Positions 25,151 to 34,745 of a stretch of 64,000 bases of DNA are shown piece by piece. The notes under the pieces are model-generated. The model was not told the DNA's origin and did not search any database. It was given only the letters and a program-made list of their open reading frames with translations. A program made the position numbers and the translations under genes. How positions within the stretch are numbered: position 1 is the first letter of the stretch; the number at the start of each line of letters is the position of its first letter. The stretch comes from Solirubrobacter deserti (GTDB lineage Bacteria; Actinomycetota; Thermoleophilia; Solirubrobacterales; Solirubrobacteraceae), in NCBI RefSeq assembly GCF_027587175.1, contig NZ_JAPCID010000005.1:62001-126000 (forward strand). The letters run 5' to 3'.

Positions 25151-27136
25151 ATGACCCGCCGCGCGGCCGCGTTCGCCGCGGCCGGCGTCGCGCTCGCCCT
25201 GCTCGCCGGGCTGCTGGACATCGCGCAGGGCCAGGGCGACGTCCCGCTCGGCGACGTGTGGGGCGCCCTCTTCAACCGCGGCGACTCGCTCCATGACGCG
25301 CTGGTGTGGGACATTCGGCTGCCGCGCGCGGCGGCGGGGATCGTCGCCGGCTTCGCGCTCGCGGGCGCCGCGGTGGTCCTGCAGGCGCTCACGCGCAACC
25401 CGCTCGCCGAGCCGGCTACGCTCGGCCTGACCGCGGGCGGCGCCCTCGCGGTCACGCTCGTCGCGGCCTTCGCGAGCCTCGCGCCCGGCGCGCCGACGAT
25501 CGCGGTCGCCTTCGTCGGCGTCCTCGGCGGGACGCTGCTGATCGGCACGATGGCCGCGGCCGGCGGCGGGGGCGTGCGGCTCATCCTCGCCGGCATGGCC
25601 GTCGGGCTCGCGCTGGCGGCGGGGACCGCGGCGGTCCGGCTCGCGCGCGAGACCGAGACCAGCGGCCTGTTCCTGTGGGGCGCGGGCAGCCTGCTGCAGA
25701 ACGGCTGGGGACCGCTGCAGGCCGGTGTGCTGATCGGCACGCCCGCGCTGCTCGGCGTCCTGGCGCTCACGCGCGCGCTCGACGTCGCGGTCCTGGGGGA
25801 GAGCACGGCCCGCGCGCTCGGCCTGCGCACCGGCGTCACCCAGCTGGCCGCGGTCACGCTCGCCGCCGTCCTCACCGCGGTCGCCGTCGGCCTCACCGGG
25901 CCGATCGCGTTCGTCGGCATCCTCGCCGGCGGGCTCGCCCGCGCGGCGCGCCCGCGCGGCCACCTCGGCGCGCTCGCCGTCGCGCTGCCGTGGGGCGCCG
26001 CGATCCTGCTCGCCGCCGACGTCGCGGGCCGCGCCATCACCGGCCTGGACACCGAGACCCCGGCGGGCGTCGTGTGCGCGCTGATCGGCGCGCCCGTGCT
26101 CGTGCTGGTCGCGCGGCGGCTGCGCGGCGAGGTCGGCAGCGCGCTGGAGACCCGCGCCAGCGCCGCGCGCTGGCGCCCGAAGGCGGCGCTGGTCGCCCTC
26201 GCGGTCCTCCCGCTGGCGATCGTCGGCAGCCTGTGCCTCGGGGAGATCCGGATCGGCCCGGGAGAGGTGCTCTCGAGCCTCTTCGGCACCGGCTCGCCGC
26301 TGGGCGAGATCGCGCTCGAGTCCCGGGCGCCACGGCTGGCGGTCGCACTGCTCGGCGGCGCCTGTCTCGCCGCCTCCGGCACGGTGCTGCAGGCCGCGGT
26401 CCGCAACCCGTTCGCGGGCCCGGAGCTGGCGGGCGTGGTGGGCGGCGCTTCCGTCGGCGCGTTCCTGGTCCTGCTCGTGTTCCCCGACGCCCCGACGCTC
26501 GTGCTGCCGTTCGCGGCCTTCGCCGGAGCGCTGCTCGCGATGGCGCTCGTGCTCGCGCTGGCGGGCGGCAGCTCGCCCACGCGGCTCGCGCTCGTCGGCC
26601 TGGCGATCACCGCCGCGTGCAGCGCCGTCACGATGCTGATGCTCCTGCACGCGCAGCCCGCCGCCGCGACCGCGATCACGTGGCTCACCGGCTCCACCTA
26701 CGCCGCCTCCTGGAGCGACTTCCGCTTGCTCGCCGTGCCCGCGCTCGTCCTGCTGCCGCTCGTGATCCTCGCCATCCGCCGCCTCGATGTCCTGATGCTC
26801 GACGACGACCTCTCGCGCGCGCTCGGCCTGCAGACCAGCCGCACGCGCGCCGCGCTGCTCGCGGCCGGCGCCGCGCTCGGCGCCGCGTCCGTGGCCGTCT
26901 GCGGGGCGATCGCGTTCGTCGGCCTGCTCGCGCCGCACGCCGCGCGGCTGCTCGCGGGCGGCAACCACCGCCGGGCGCTGCCGATGGCCATGACGCTCGG
27001 CGCGCTTCTGCTCGGGCTAGCGGATACCGTCGGGCGCACCGTGTTCGCCCCGACCGAGATCCCGAGTGGCCTGATCGTGTCCCTGATCGGCGCGCCGTAC
27101 CTGGCGATCCTGCTGTGGCGGAGCCGCACCGCGTGA
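25151..27136 (+). CDS. Double-length FecCD-type Fe-siderophore permease
   Basis: A 661-residue protein from ATG 25151; a GTG at 25112 is an alternative. It contains two tandem FecCD permeases, residues 1-335 and 345-661, giving about 18-20 membrane helices. Each half has the family motifs: IRLPRAAAGIVAGFALAGAAVVLQALTRNPLAEP in part for the first half, APRLAVALLGGACLAASG for the second. Each also has a GPIAFVGILAGGLAR / GAIAFVGLLAPHAAR loop that contacts the ATPase. FhuB of E. coli has the same fused layout. It overlaps the ATPase gene by 4 nt. Confidence 0.93.
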   Translation: MTRRAAAFAAAGVALALLAGLLDIAQGQGDVPLGDVWGALFNRGDSLHDALVWDIRLPRAAAGIVAGFALAGAAVVLQALTRNPLAEPATLGLTAGGALAVTLVAAFASLAPGAPTIAVAFVGVLGGTLLIGTMAAAGGGGVRLILAGMAVGLALAAGTAAVRLARETETSGLFLWGAGSLLQNGWGPLQAGVLIGTPALLGVLALTRALDVAVLGESTARALGLRTGVTQLAAVTLAAVLTAVAVGLTGPIAFVGILAGGLARAARPRGHLGALAVALPWGAAILLAADVAGRAITGLDTETPAGVVCALIGAPVLVLVARRLRGEVGSALETRASAARWRPKAALVALAVLPLAIVGSLCLGEIRIGPGEVLSSLFGTGSPLGEIALESRAPRLAVALLGGACLAASGTVLQAAVRNPFAGPELAGVVGGASVGAFLVLLVFPDAPTLVLPFAAFAGALLAMALVLALAGGSSPTRLALVGLAITAACSAVTMLMLLHAQPAAATAITWLTGSTYAASWSDFRLLAVPALVLLPLVILAIRRLDVLMLDDDLSRALGLQTSRTRAALLAAGAALGAASVAVCGAIAFVGLLAPHAARLLAGGNHRRALPMAMTLGALLLGLADTVGRTVFAPTEIPSGLIVSLIGAPYLAILLWRSRTA

Positions 27137-27933
27137 GCCTGCGCGCCGAGCAGCTGACCGTCGGCTACGGCGAGCGCGACGTCCTGCAGGGCGTCGACGT
27201 CCCGCTCCCGTCCGGCCAGATCACGGCGATCGTCGGCGCGAACGCGTGCGGGAAGTCGACGCTGCTCAGAACCTTCGCCCGCCTGCTCAAGCCCACCGCG
27301 GGCACCGTCCTGCTCGACGGCGCCGAGATCCACACGCTGCCGACGCGGGAGGTCGCGCAGCGCCTCGGCTTCCTGCCGCAGAGCCCGGTCCCGCCCGAGG
27401 GCCTCACGGTCGAGGACCTCGTGCACCGCGGCCGCTTCCCGCACCAGAAGCTCGGGCGGCGGACCAGCGCCGAGGATCGCGCGAAGGTCGACTGGGCGCT
27501 GACCGCCACCGGCGTCGAGGACCTCCGCGCCCGCCCGCTCGACCAGCTCAGCGGCGGCCAGCGCCAGCGCGCCTGGATCGCGATGGCGCTCGCCCAGGAC
27601 ACGCCGACGCTGCTGCTCGACGAGCCCACGACCTACCTCGACCTCGCACACCAGCTCGAGGTCCTGGACTTGCTCGTCGACCTCAACGAGCAGGGCCGCA
27701 CGATCGGGATCGTCCTGCACGACCTCAATCACGCCTGCCGTTACGCGCACCACTTGGTGGCGATGAAAAGCGGACGCGTCTATGCCGCGGGCGCGCCAGG
27801 CGAGATCGTCGACGAGACGCTGGTCAAGCAGGTCTTCGGCCTGGATTCGCGCGTGATCCCGGACCCCGTGACCGGCACGCCGATGTGCGTCCCGATCGGG
27901 CGAACGGTGTCCAAACTGCGCGAGCCCGCGTAG
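27133..27933 (+). CDS. Fe-siderophore ABC transporter ATP-binding protein
   Basis: A 266-residue FecE/FhuC-type ATPase from GTG 27133. It shows Walker A GANACGKST (residue 37 region), Q-loop LGFLPQSPV, signature LSGGQRQRAWIAMALAQ, Walker B TLLLDEPTTYLD and the switch HDLNHACRYA. The tail VIPDPVTGTPMCVPIG is characteristic of siderophore-import ATPases. It is the last gene of the uptake operon. Confidence 0.95.
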   Translation: MSLRAEQLTVGYGERDVLQGVDVPLPSGQITAIVGANACGKSTLLRTFARLLKPTAGTVLLDGAEIHTLPTREVAQRLGFLPQSPVPPEGLTVEDLVHRGRFPHQKLGRRTSAEDRAKVDWALTATGVEDLRARPLDQLSGGQRQRAWIAMALAQDTPTLLLDEPTTYLDLAHQLEVLDLLVDLNEQGRTIGIVLHDLNHACRYAHHLVAMKSGRVYAAGAPGEIVDETLVKQVFGLDSRVIPDPVTGTPMCVPIGRTVSKLREPA

Positions 27934-27943
27934 AACTAAGGGC

Positions 27944-29488
27944 ATGCGCACGGACGCTGAGCTGCTGTCGAGCTCCGACCCCGGGGCCTTCCGCGAGTTC
28001 TACGAGCGCCACGTCACCGCCGTCGCGGCGTACCTGGGTCGCCGCACACGGCACCCGGACGTGGTGTTCGACCTGCTCGCGGAGACGTTCGCGCGCGCGT
28101 ACGAGCACCGCCGCCAGCAGGACCCGCGCAAGGGCCCGGCGATCGCCTGGCTGCTCAGCACCGCGCGCTACGTGCTCGCGGACGCCGAGCGCCGAGGTCA
28201 GGTCCCGGACGCCGCGCGTACGCGCCTGCAGCTCGGCCCGTTCGCGCTCGACGGGGCGGCGCTCGCGGCCGTCGGCGAGCGCAGCCGCACCGACCTCGCG
28301 GAGGCGCTCAAGGCGCTCCCGGAGTCCCAGCGCATCGCGGTCTACCGGCGCGTCCTCGGCGACGACGAGTACCAGCCGGCGCCCGCCGCGATCTCCGTCT
28401 CGGCCCAGCTCAAGGGCGAGGAGCCGCGCCGCGCCCGCGACCCGTTCGACGAGCTCGGCGAGCGCTTCTTCCTGGCTGCGGGCGGCCGCCTGCCGCGCTC
28501 GCGCCGCCGGACGGTCGTGCTCCTCACCGCCGCCGTCCTGCTGTTCGGGGTCGGCGTGGCCGCTGCGGCGATCCGCGTGTTCGGAGACGACGACGAGCGC
28601 CAGCGCCCACGGCCGACGGCCACGCCCACACCCACACCGACGCCGACCACGCCGGCCGACCCGCTCCCGCCGGTGCCGCCGACAGCGACGCCGCGCGCAC
28701 CGCGCGCCCAGCCCGGCCCGGGCGGCACCGCGCCGATGCCGACCCAGCCGCCGGTGCAGCCGCCGCTGTCCACCGACATCGACCTCACGCCGGACCTGCG
28801 CGCCGGCCGCGTCGGCTGGTGCATCCGGCTCACCGAGCAGACGCTCGGCGGCGCCACCGTGACCACCGGCTGCAGCCCGGCGGGCCCGCCCGGCACGATG
28901 CTGATCGCCGCGGGCGGCGCCACCAGCAAGGGGTACGCCATCGTCGACCGCGCCGTGCGCGAGCTGCGCCTCAGCGACGGCCGGGTCATCACGCCCGACC
29001 GTGATCGCGGCCTGCCGACGCGCTGGCGCGCCGCCACGTGGGACATCGTCGGCGCCGCGCCCCGCTACACGCTGCACGATGTGACCGGGCGCGAGCTGCC
29101 CGCCCGCACGGGCGCGCCGCCCGCCCAGCTCGACGCCGACCGCGTCCCGGCCTCCGACCCGCCGTCGCGGCGGTGTGCGATCCGCACGCGGGAGGGCTCA
29201 CGGCTGCGCGCCACGTCGGCGCGGCTGGTGCCCAGCGTCGCGCCGCTGGACATGCTGCGCCCGTCGTTCCTGAGCTGCGCCTCGACGACGTACCGGCTCA
29301 ACGGGCGCCGGATGCTGGCCGCGGTGCTGCTCGACGCCGCCGACCCGGACAGGACCGCTCCGCGGATCCCGTCGACCGGCGAGCCGCTCACCGCGCGTCG
29401 CGAAGGCCCGGGCTGGCTCGTGGTCTACGGCGGATCAGAACGCCAGCGCGAGCGCGCACTGCGCGACCTGCGCGTGACGGGTCCCTAG
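27944..29488 (+). CDS. Membrane-anchored sigma-70-like protein with extracytoplasmic domain
   Basis: A 514-residue chimeric protein. Residues 10-90 match ECF sigma region 2 (DPGAFREFYERHVTAVAAYLG, then DLLAETFARAYEHRRQQ and AWLLSTARYVLADAERR). Residues 110-155 look like a shrunken region 4 (LAEALKALPESQRIAVYRRVL) with no clear recognition helix. One membrane helix lies at 190-212, followed by a Pro/Thr linker and an outside domain of about 240 residues with several Cys. So a sigma-like cytoplasmic part is tied to an external sensor-like part. It starts 10 bp after the iron ATPase gene and may be read through from it. Confidence 0.8.
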   Translation: MRTDAELLSSSDPGAFREFYERHVTAVAAYLGRRTRHPDVVFDLLAETFARAYEHRRQQDPRKGPAIAWLLSTARYVLADAERRGQVPDAARTRLQLGPFALDGAALAAVGERSRTDLAEALKALPESQRIAVYRRVLGDDEYQPAPAAISVSAQLKGEEPRRARDPFDELGERFFLAAGGRLPRSRRRTVVLLTAAVLLFGVGVAAAAIRVFGDDDERQRPRPTATPTPTPTPTTPADPLPPVPPTATPRAPRAQPGPGGTAPMPTQPPVQPPLSTDIDLTPDLRAGRVGWCIRLTEQTLGGATVTTGCSPAGPPGTMLIAAGGATSKGYAIVDRAVRELRLSDGRVITPDRDRGLPTRWRAATWDIVGAAPRYTLHDVTGRELPARTGAPPAQLDADRVPASDPPSRRCAIRTREGSRLRATSARLVPSVAPLDMLRPSFLSCASTTYRLNGRRMLAAVLLDAADPDRTAPRIPSTGEPLTARREGPGWLVVYGGSERQRERALRDLRVTGP

Positions 29489-29844
29489 GCGACCCGGAAC
29501 CAGACGCGGGAGGCGCCGCTCTCGACGCCCCACGAGTCGGCGAGCCGGTCGACGAAGTGCAGGCCCCAGCCGCCGCGGACCGGCCGCGGGTCGGTCTTGC
29601 CGATCTTGGCGCCGGAACCCTCGTCGTGCACCTCGGTGCGCACGCCCTGTGCGTCCGAGCGAACGGTGAGCTGGATCCGGCCGCTGCCGTGACGGCAGGC
29701 GTTCGAGACCAGCTCCGACACCATCAGGTTCGCCGAGTTGCACCGTTCGGAGGGCAGTCCCGCGCAGTGCGCGGTGACGATGAGCCGGGCGATGCCGGCG
29801 GAGCTCGCCCCCCTTGGCAGCTCCAGCGTGGTGAGTCCTGACAT
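29485..29844 (-). CDS. RsbW-like ATP-binding (HATPase_c_2) protein
   Basis: A 119-residue single-domain GHKL ATPase. The N box is LMVSELVSNACRHG (residues 40-53), the G1 box VHDEGSG and the G2 box GGWGLHFVDRLADSWG. The family includes anti-sigma-factor kinases that phosphorylate STAS antagonists and hold sigma factors. No partner STAS gene is adjacent; STAS proteins are encoded at 40130 and 52868. Its 3' end overlaps the convergent sigma-like gene by 4 nt. Confidence 0.88.
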   Translation of the reverse strand: MSGLTTLELPRGASSAGIARLIVTAHCAGLPSERCNSANLMVSELVSNACRHGSGRIQLTVRSDAQGVRTEVHDEGSGAKIGKTDPRPVRGGWGLHFVDRLADSWGVESGASRVWFRVA

Positions 29845-29867
29845 CGGTCTCCTGCGAGCATACGCCG

Positions 29868-30878
29868 ATGCGCGCGACTCCGCACGTTCTTGTTCTGAAG
29901 GAGACGTTCCAGATCGCCCGCGGTGCGGCCGACGAGGAGACCGTCGTCGTGGCCGAGCTCGAGCGCGACGGGATCACCGCGCGCGGCGAGGGCGCGCCGG
30001 TCGACTACTGGGGCGAGACACCCGAGACGATCGTCTCCGCGATCGAGGCCGAGGGCGAGGCGCTGCTCGGCGAGGACCTGTTCGCGGGCGAGGCGATCTC
30101 GCGCCGGCTGGAGGAGTGGGACGGGCCGCAGGGCGCGAAGATGGCGCTCGACGGCGTCGTGCACGACTGGGTCGGCAAGCGCCTCGGGCGCCCGGTCTGG
30201 CAGCTGCTCGGCGCGGAGCGCGTGACGCCGCCGACCTCCTACACGATCGGGATCGACACGGTCGAGGGCACGGCGGACCGCACGCGCCGGGCGACGGGCT
30301 ACGAGGTGCTCAAGATCAAGGTCGGCGGTCCGGGCGACGTCGAGCGGCTGCGCGCCGTGCGGGCGGAGACGGACGCACGGCTGCGGATCGACGGCAACGA
30401 GGGCTGGGACCTGGAGACCGCGCGCTCGCTCACCCCGGAGCTGCTGGAGCTGGGCGTGGAGTTCGTCGAGCAGCCGTTCCCGGCCGACGACATCGAGGCC
30501 TTCATGGCCTACCGCGAGCTGGACCGGCGGTTGCCGGTGCTGATCGACGAGGGCTGCCGCGATCTGGGCTCGGTCGCGGGGATCGCCGAGTACGCCGACG
30601 GGATCGTGATCAAGCTCTCCAAGTGCGGCGGCATCCGCGAGGCGCTGCGGATGACCCACGCGGCGCGCGCGCTCGGGCTGAAGGTCATGCTGGGGTGCAT
30701 GATCGAGTCCGAGCTGGGGATCGCCCAGGCCGCGCAGTTGGGGTCGCTGGTGGACTACGTCGACCTCGACGGGCACCTGCTGATCTCGTCGCGACCGTTC
30801 ACCGGGCTGGGGTTGGCCGACGGCCGTCTGGTGCTGTCCGAGCGCCCGGGCCTCGGCGTGGAGCCGTCCGATGGCTGA
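29868..30878 (+). CDS. dgcA: Enolase-superfamily epimerase, probable N-acetyl-D-glutamate racemase
   Basis: A 336-residue enolase-superfamily enzyme with the dipeptide-epimerase pattern: KIKVGG (KxK base, near residue 145), Asp in RIDGNEGW, Glu in VEQPF, Asp/Glu in LIDEGC and the second Lys in IVIKLSKCGG. Alone it would be called L-Ala-D/L-Glu epimerase. Its overlap with a DUF1611/DgcN gene matches the DgcA-DgcN pair, in which DgcN acetylates D-Glu and DgcA racemises N-acetyl-D-Glu. The substrate call rests on that pairing. Confidence 0.8.
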   Translation: MRATPHVLVLKETFQIARGAADEETVVVAELERDGITARGEGAPVDYWGETPETIVSAIEAEGEALLGEDLFAGEAISRRLEEWDGPQGAKMALDGVVHDWVGKRLGRPVWQLLGAERVTPPTSYTIGIDTVEGTADRTRRATGYEVLKIKVGGPGDVERLRAVRAETDARLRIDGNEGWDLETARSLTPELLELGVEFVEQPFPADDIEAFMAYRELDRRLPVLIDEGCRDLGSVAGIAEYADGIVIKLSKCGGIREALRMTHAARALGLKVMLGCMIESELGIAQAAQLGSLVDYVDLDGHLLISSRPFTGLGLADGRLVLSERPGLGVEPSDG

Positions 30879-31902
30879 TCGTCTCGCGCTCTTCACCGGC
30901 GGCCAGTTCGCCGACTCCCACGCCAAGACGGCGCACGGCATCCTGCGCTACGGCTCGCGCGACGTGATCTGCGTGGTCGACTCCACCTCGGCCGGGTCGA
31001 CCGCCGAGCAGGTCGTGCCCTACGCGCGCCGGCCGGTGCCGATCGTGCCGAGCGTGACCGAGGCCGCCCAGCTCGGCGCCAACGTGCTCGTGATCGGCGT
31101 GGCGCCGTTCGGCGGCGCGCTCACCGACGAGTGGCGGGCGGCGCTGCTGGAGGCGGTCGGGCTGGGCATGAGCCTGGAGGCCGGGTTGCATACGGTGCTG
31201 GCCGAGGATCCGGAGCTGTCGGCGGCCGCGGGCGCCGCGGGCGTCGAGCTGCGCGACCTGCGCGCCGCGCCGCCCGGGCTGTCGGTGCCGCCGGCGGAGC
31301 GGCCCGACGCGACGGTGGTGCACACCGTCGGCTCGGACTGTGCGATCGGGAAGATGTCGGTGACGCTCGAGCTCGACTCCGCCGCGCGGGCCCGGGGGAT
31401 GCAGAGCGCGTTCGTCGCCACCGGGCAGACCGGCATCGCGATCTCGGGCTGGGGGATCGCCGTGGACCACGTGATCTCCGACTTCGTCGCGGGCGCGGCG
31501 TCGCGGCTCGTGCACGAGGGGGCGCAGCGGGCGCCGCTGCTGTTCGTCGAGGGCCAAGGGGCGCTCGGCCATCCGGCGTACTCGGGCGTGACGCTCGGCC
31601 TGCTGCACGGCTGCAAGCCGGACATCCTGATCCTGTGCCACCGCGCCGGCTCGACCGACATCGACGACTACCCCGGCGTCCCGATCCGGCCGCTCCCGGA
31701 GCTCGTGCAGATCTACGAGGCCGCGACGACGTGGGTGGATCACCCCGCGCGGGTACGTGCGGTGGCAGTGAACACGCGAGGCCTGGACGACGCCGCCGCG
31801 CAGGAGGAGCTCGTGCGCGTGACCGCCGAGACGGGGTTGCCCGCGAGCGACCCGGTGCGTTTCGGGGGTGACGTTCTGCTCGACGCGCTCGAGCTGCCGT
31901 GA
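30871..31902 (+). CDS. dgcN: DUF1611 family protein, probable D-glutamate N-acetyltransferase
   Basis: A 343-residue DUF1611 protein. The N-terminal domain (to about 130) has the YARRPVPIVPSVTEAA stretch. The C-terminal P-loop-like domain has VHTVGSDCAIGKMSVTLEL, ATGQTGIAISGWGIAVD and LLFVEGQGALGHPAYSGVTL. DgcN, a member of this family, uses acetyl-CoA to acetylate D-Glu. It overlaps the epimerase gene by 8 bp and the next gene by 4, so the four genes 29868-35437 form one operon. Confidence 0.8.
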   Translation: MADRLALFTGGQFADSHAKTAHGILRYGSRDVICVVDSTSAGSTAEQVVPYARRPVPIVPSVTEAAQLGANVLVIGVAPFGGALTDEWRAALLEAVGLGMSLEAGLHTVLAEDPELSAAAGAAGVELRDLRAAPPGLSVPPAERPDATVVHTVGSDCAIGKMSVTLELDSAARARGMQSAFVATGQTGIAISGWGIAVDHVISDFVAGAASRLVHEGAQRAPLLFVEGQGALGHPAYSGVTLGLLHGCKPDILILCHRAGSTDIDDYPGVPIRPLPELVQIYEAATTWVDHPARVRAVAVNTRGLDDAAAQEELVRVTAETGLPASDPVRFGGDVLLDALELP

Positions 31903-34745
31903 GCGCCCCGGTCGCCGCCGACGTCCACATCGCGCTGCGCGACGGCTCCACCGCGCACGTGCGGCCCGTCGTGCCCGCGGACGCGCCCGCGCTGCGCACC
32001 TTCCTGCAGAACCTGAGCGAGAACTCGCGCTGGCTGCGGTTCTTCTCGCTCGGCGTGAACCTCGACAAGGCGGCCGAGCGCGCCGCGGCCGGGGACCGGC
32101 CCGAGGGCTACGGGCTCATTGTCACCACCGGGTCGGAGAAGCGGGTCGTCGCGCACGCCGTGTTCGAGCTCGAGCGGCCCGACCGCGCCGAGGTGGCGTT
32201 CGCGGTCGCCGACGAGATGCAGGGCCGCGGGCTGGCCACGGTGCTGCTGGCGCATCTGGCGCAGGTGGCGAGCGCGCGCGGCGTGACGACCTTCACCGCG
32301 ACGGTCCTGCCCGAGAACCGGCGCATGATCAGCGTCTTCCGCGAGTCCGGGTTCCCGGTGGAGGTGCACGCCTCCCCGGACGGAATCGAGATCGTGTTCC
32401 CGACCGAGCTCGGCGCGGACGCGCGGCGGCGCTTCGAGGACCGCGACCGGGTCGCCGCGGTCGCCGCCGTGGAGCGGGTGCTGCGGCCGCGGTCGGTCGC
32501 GGTCGTGGGCGCGTCGCGGCGGCCCGACTCGTTCGGCGGCGCCACGTTCCGCCACATCCTGGGCAACGACTTCCGCGGCGAGCTGCATCCCGTGAACCCG
32601 AACGCCGAGTTCGTCGGCTCGCGGCGGGCGGTCTCGCGCGTGGAGGCGGGCGTCGACCTTGCGATCGTCGCCGTGCCCGCGGCCGCCGTGCCGGGCGTGG
32701 CGCGCGAGTGCGCGGAGGCCGGCGTGGCCGCGCTGGTGGTGATCACGGCGGGCTTCGCGGAGGCGGGCGCCGAGGGCGCGGCGCGGTTGGCCGAGCTGCT
32801 GGACGTGTGCCGGGCTTCCGGGATGCGGCTGGTGGGGCCGAACTGCATGGGCGTCGTGAACACGGCGCCCGACGTGTCCTTGACCGCGACGTTCGCGCGC
32901 GCGGACGTGCCCGCGGGGACGATCGGGTTCGTGTCGCAGAGCGGCGCGTTCGGCGCGGCCGCGATCGACGGCGCGTCGCGCCGCGGGATCGGGTTGAGCG
33001 CGTTCGTGTCGCTGGGCGACAAGGCCGACCTGTCGAGCAACGACTTCATGCAGTACTGGGAGCAGGACCCGTCGACCGAGGTCGTCGCCCTGTACCTGGA
33101 GTCGTTCGGCAACCCGCGCAAGTTCGGCCGGGTCGCCCGGCGGCTGGCGCGCGCGAAGCCCGTGCTGGCGGTCAAGGCCGGGCGCACGTCAGCGGGCGCG
33201 CGAGCGGCCTCGTCGCACACGGGCGCGCTGATCGCCGCCTCCGATTCCACCGTCGACGCGCTGTTCGCGAGCGCCGGCGTGATCCGCTGCGACGGGCTCG
33301 ACGACCTGCTGGACGCCGCCGCCGTCCTGGCGGAGCAGCCGCTGCCGAGCGGCAGCGGCGTCGCGATCGTCGCCAACGCCCGCGGACCGCTGGTGGTGTG
33401 CGCCGACGCCTGCGCCGACGCCGGCCTGGAGGCGGCGACGCTCTCCGAGGCCACGCAGCGCGAGCTCGCCGAGCAGCTGCCGCCCGAGTCCGTCGTCGCC
33501 GGCCCCGTCCAGCTGGTCGCCGGCGCCAGCCCCGCGACGTTCGCCGCGGTCGCCGGCCGCGTCGCCGCCGACCCAGCGGTGGACGCCGTGATCGCGATCT
33601 TCGTCGAGCACATCGCCACCGGCGCCGACGACGTCGCCGCCGCGCTCGCCGCCCTGTCGCTGCCGATCCCGTTGCTCGCCGTCTTCATGACCCCGGGCAA
33701 CCTCCCGGTCGTCCTGCGCGGCGGCGCGACCGGCCGTCGCGCCGCGGACGCGCCGCCGCTCGACCAAGGGCCGCCGAGCCCCGCCGCGCGCCTCGCGGCC
33801 GCCGCCCAGTCCGCGGTCGCCGAGGCGAAGACGCGCTGGTCAGCGGCCGCGCACGGGCTCACGCCCGCGGCCCGCGCCGCGGACTCGGCGTCCGGCCCGC
33901 CGGCCGGCCGCAAGATCCCGACCTTCCGCGCGCCCGAGCGAGCCGCGCACGCGCTCGGGCGCGCCGCGGCCTACGCGCGCTGGCGCGCCACGCCCGCGGC
34001 CGAGCCGCCCGCCCTCGACGATGTCGATGCCGACGCGGCGGCCGCGATCCTCGCCGGCGCGCTCGCCCGCGGCGGCGGGTGGCTCCGTCCGGACGAGGTC
34101 GAGGCACTGCTCGGCGCGTACGGGCTCGCGCTCGTCGAGCAGCGGCGCGTGTCGACGCCCGCGGCGGCCGCGAAGGCCGCGGCCGAGCTCGGCGGGGAAG
34201 TCGCGCTCAAGGGCATCGCTCCCGGCGTGGTCCACAAGGCGCAGGCCGGCGCCGTCCAGCTGAACCTGTCCGGGCCCACGGCCGTCAAGCGCGCGGCGAA
34301 CGAGATCGCCGCGCAGCTCGACGCCGCCGGCACACCCGTCGCCGAGTTCCTCGTGCAGCGGATGGCCGACCCGGGCGTGGAGATGCTCGTGGGCGTGCTC
34401 ACCGACGAGCGGTTCGGCCCCGTGGTCGCATGCGGCGCGGGCGGCGGCTTCGCCGAGGTGCTGGGGGACGTCCAGGTGCGGCTGGCCCCATTGGCGCGCG
34501 AGGACGCGCTCGACATGATCTCGCGCTTGCGCTCCCTCCCTTTGCTCTCCCGCGCGAACGCCGACATCGAGGCGCTCGCCGACATCGCCGTCCGCGTCGG
34601 CGCACTCGCCGACGCGCACCCCGCCATCGCTGAGCTCGACCTCAATCCCGTGATGGTCTCCGCCGAAGGCGCGCCCGTGGTCGATGCGCGCGTCCGCGTG
34701 GCGCCGCCCGCCGTCCAGCCCGTCTTCCCGGCGGTGGGGCGGTGA
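31899..34745 (+). CDS. GNAT acetyltransferase fused to ADP-forming acyl-CoA synthetase
   Basis: A 948-residue fusion. Residues 8-165 are a GNAT (DEMQGRGLATVLLAHLA acetyl-CoA loop). Residues 185-310 are a CoA-binding Rossmann domain (VAVVGASRRPDSFGG). Residues 320-480 hold the succinyl-CoA-ligase-like domain with phospho-His in SSHTGALIAASD. Residues 690-945 are an ATP-grasp domain (KGIAPGVVHKAQAGAVQLNL, VACGAGGGFAEVLGD). Domains are those of Pat-type protein acetyltransferases, but the GNAT is at the N-terminus and the synthetase core looks intact. GTG start overlaps the dgcN stop. A role in acetyl-CoA supply or control is inferred. Confidence 0.88.
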   Translation: MSAPVAADVHIALRDGSTAHVRPVVPADAPALRTFLQNLSENSRWLRFFSLGVNLDKAAERAAAGDRPEGYGLIVTTGSEKRVVAHAVFELERPDRAEVAFAVADEMQGRGLATVLLAHLAQVASARGVTTFTATVLPENRRMISVFRESGFPVEVHASPDGIEIVFPTELGADARRRFEDRDRVAAVAAVERVLRPRSVAVVGASRRPDSFGGATFRHILGNDFRGELHPVNPNAEFVGSRRAVSRVEAGVDLAIVAVPAAAVPGVARECAEAGVAALVVITAGFAEAGAEGAARLAELLDVCRASGMRLVGPNCMGVVNTAPDVSLTATFARADVPAGTIGFVSQSGAFGAAAIDGASRRGIGLSAFVSLGDKADLSSNDFMQYWEQDPSTEVVALYLESFGNPRKFGRVARRLARAKPVLAVKAGRTSAGARAASSHTGALIAASDSTVDALFASAGVIRCDGLDDLLDAAAVLAEQPLPSGSGVAIVANARGPLVVCADACADAGLEAATLSEATQRELAEQLPPESVVAGPVQLVAGASPATFAAVAGRVAADPAVDAVIAIFVEHIATGADDVAAALAALSLPIPLLAVFMTPGNLPVVLRGGATGRRAADAPPLDQGPPSPAARLAAAAQSAVAEAKTRWSAAAHGLTPAARAADSASGPPAGRKIPTFRAPERAAHALGRAAAYARWRATPAAEPPALDDVDADAAAAILAGALARGGGWLRPDEVEALLGAYGLALVEQRRVSTPAAAAKAAAELGGEVALKGIAPGVVHKAQAGAVQLNLSGPTAVKRAANEIAAQLDAAGTPVAEFLVQRMADPGVEMLVGVLTDERFGPVVACGAGGGFAEVLGDVQVRLAPLAREDALDMISRLRSLPLLSRANADIEALADIAVRVGALADAHPAIAELDLNPVMVSAEGAPVVDARVRVAPPAVQPVFPAVGR

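Noticed and set aside
24968-26968. 666-residue minus-strand frame opposite the permease gene
   Set aside because: Low-complexity Arg/Glu/Ala-rich translation without domains. The plus strand encodes a clear double FecCD permease.
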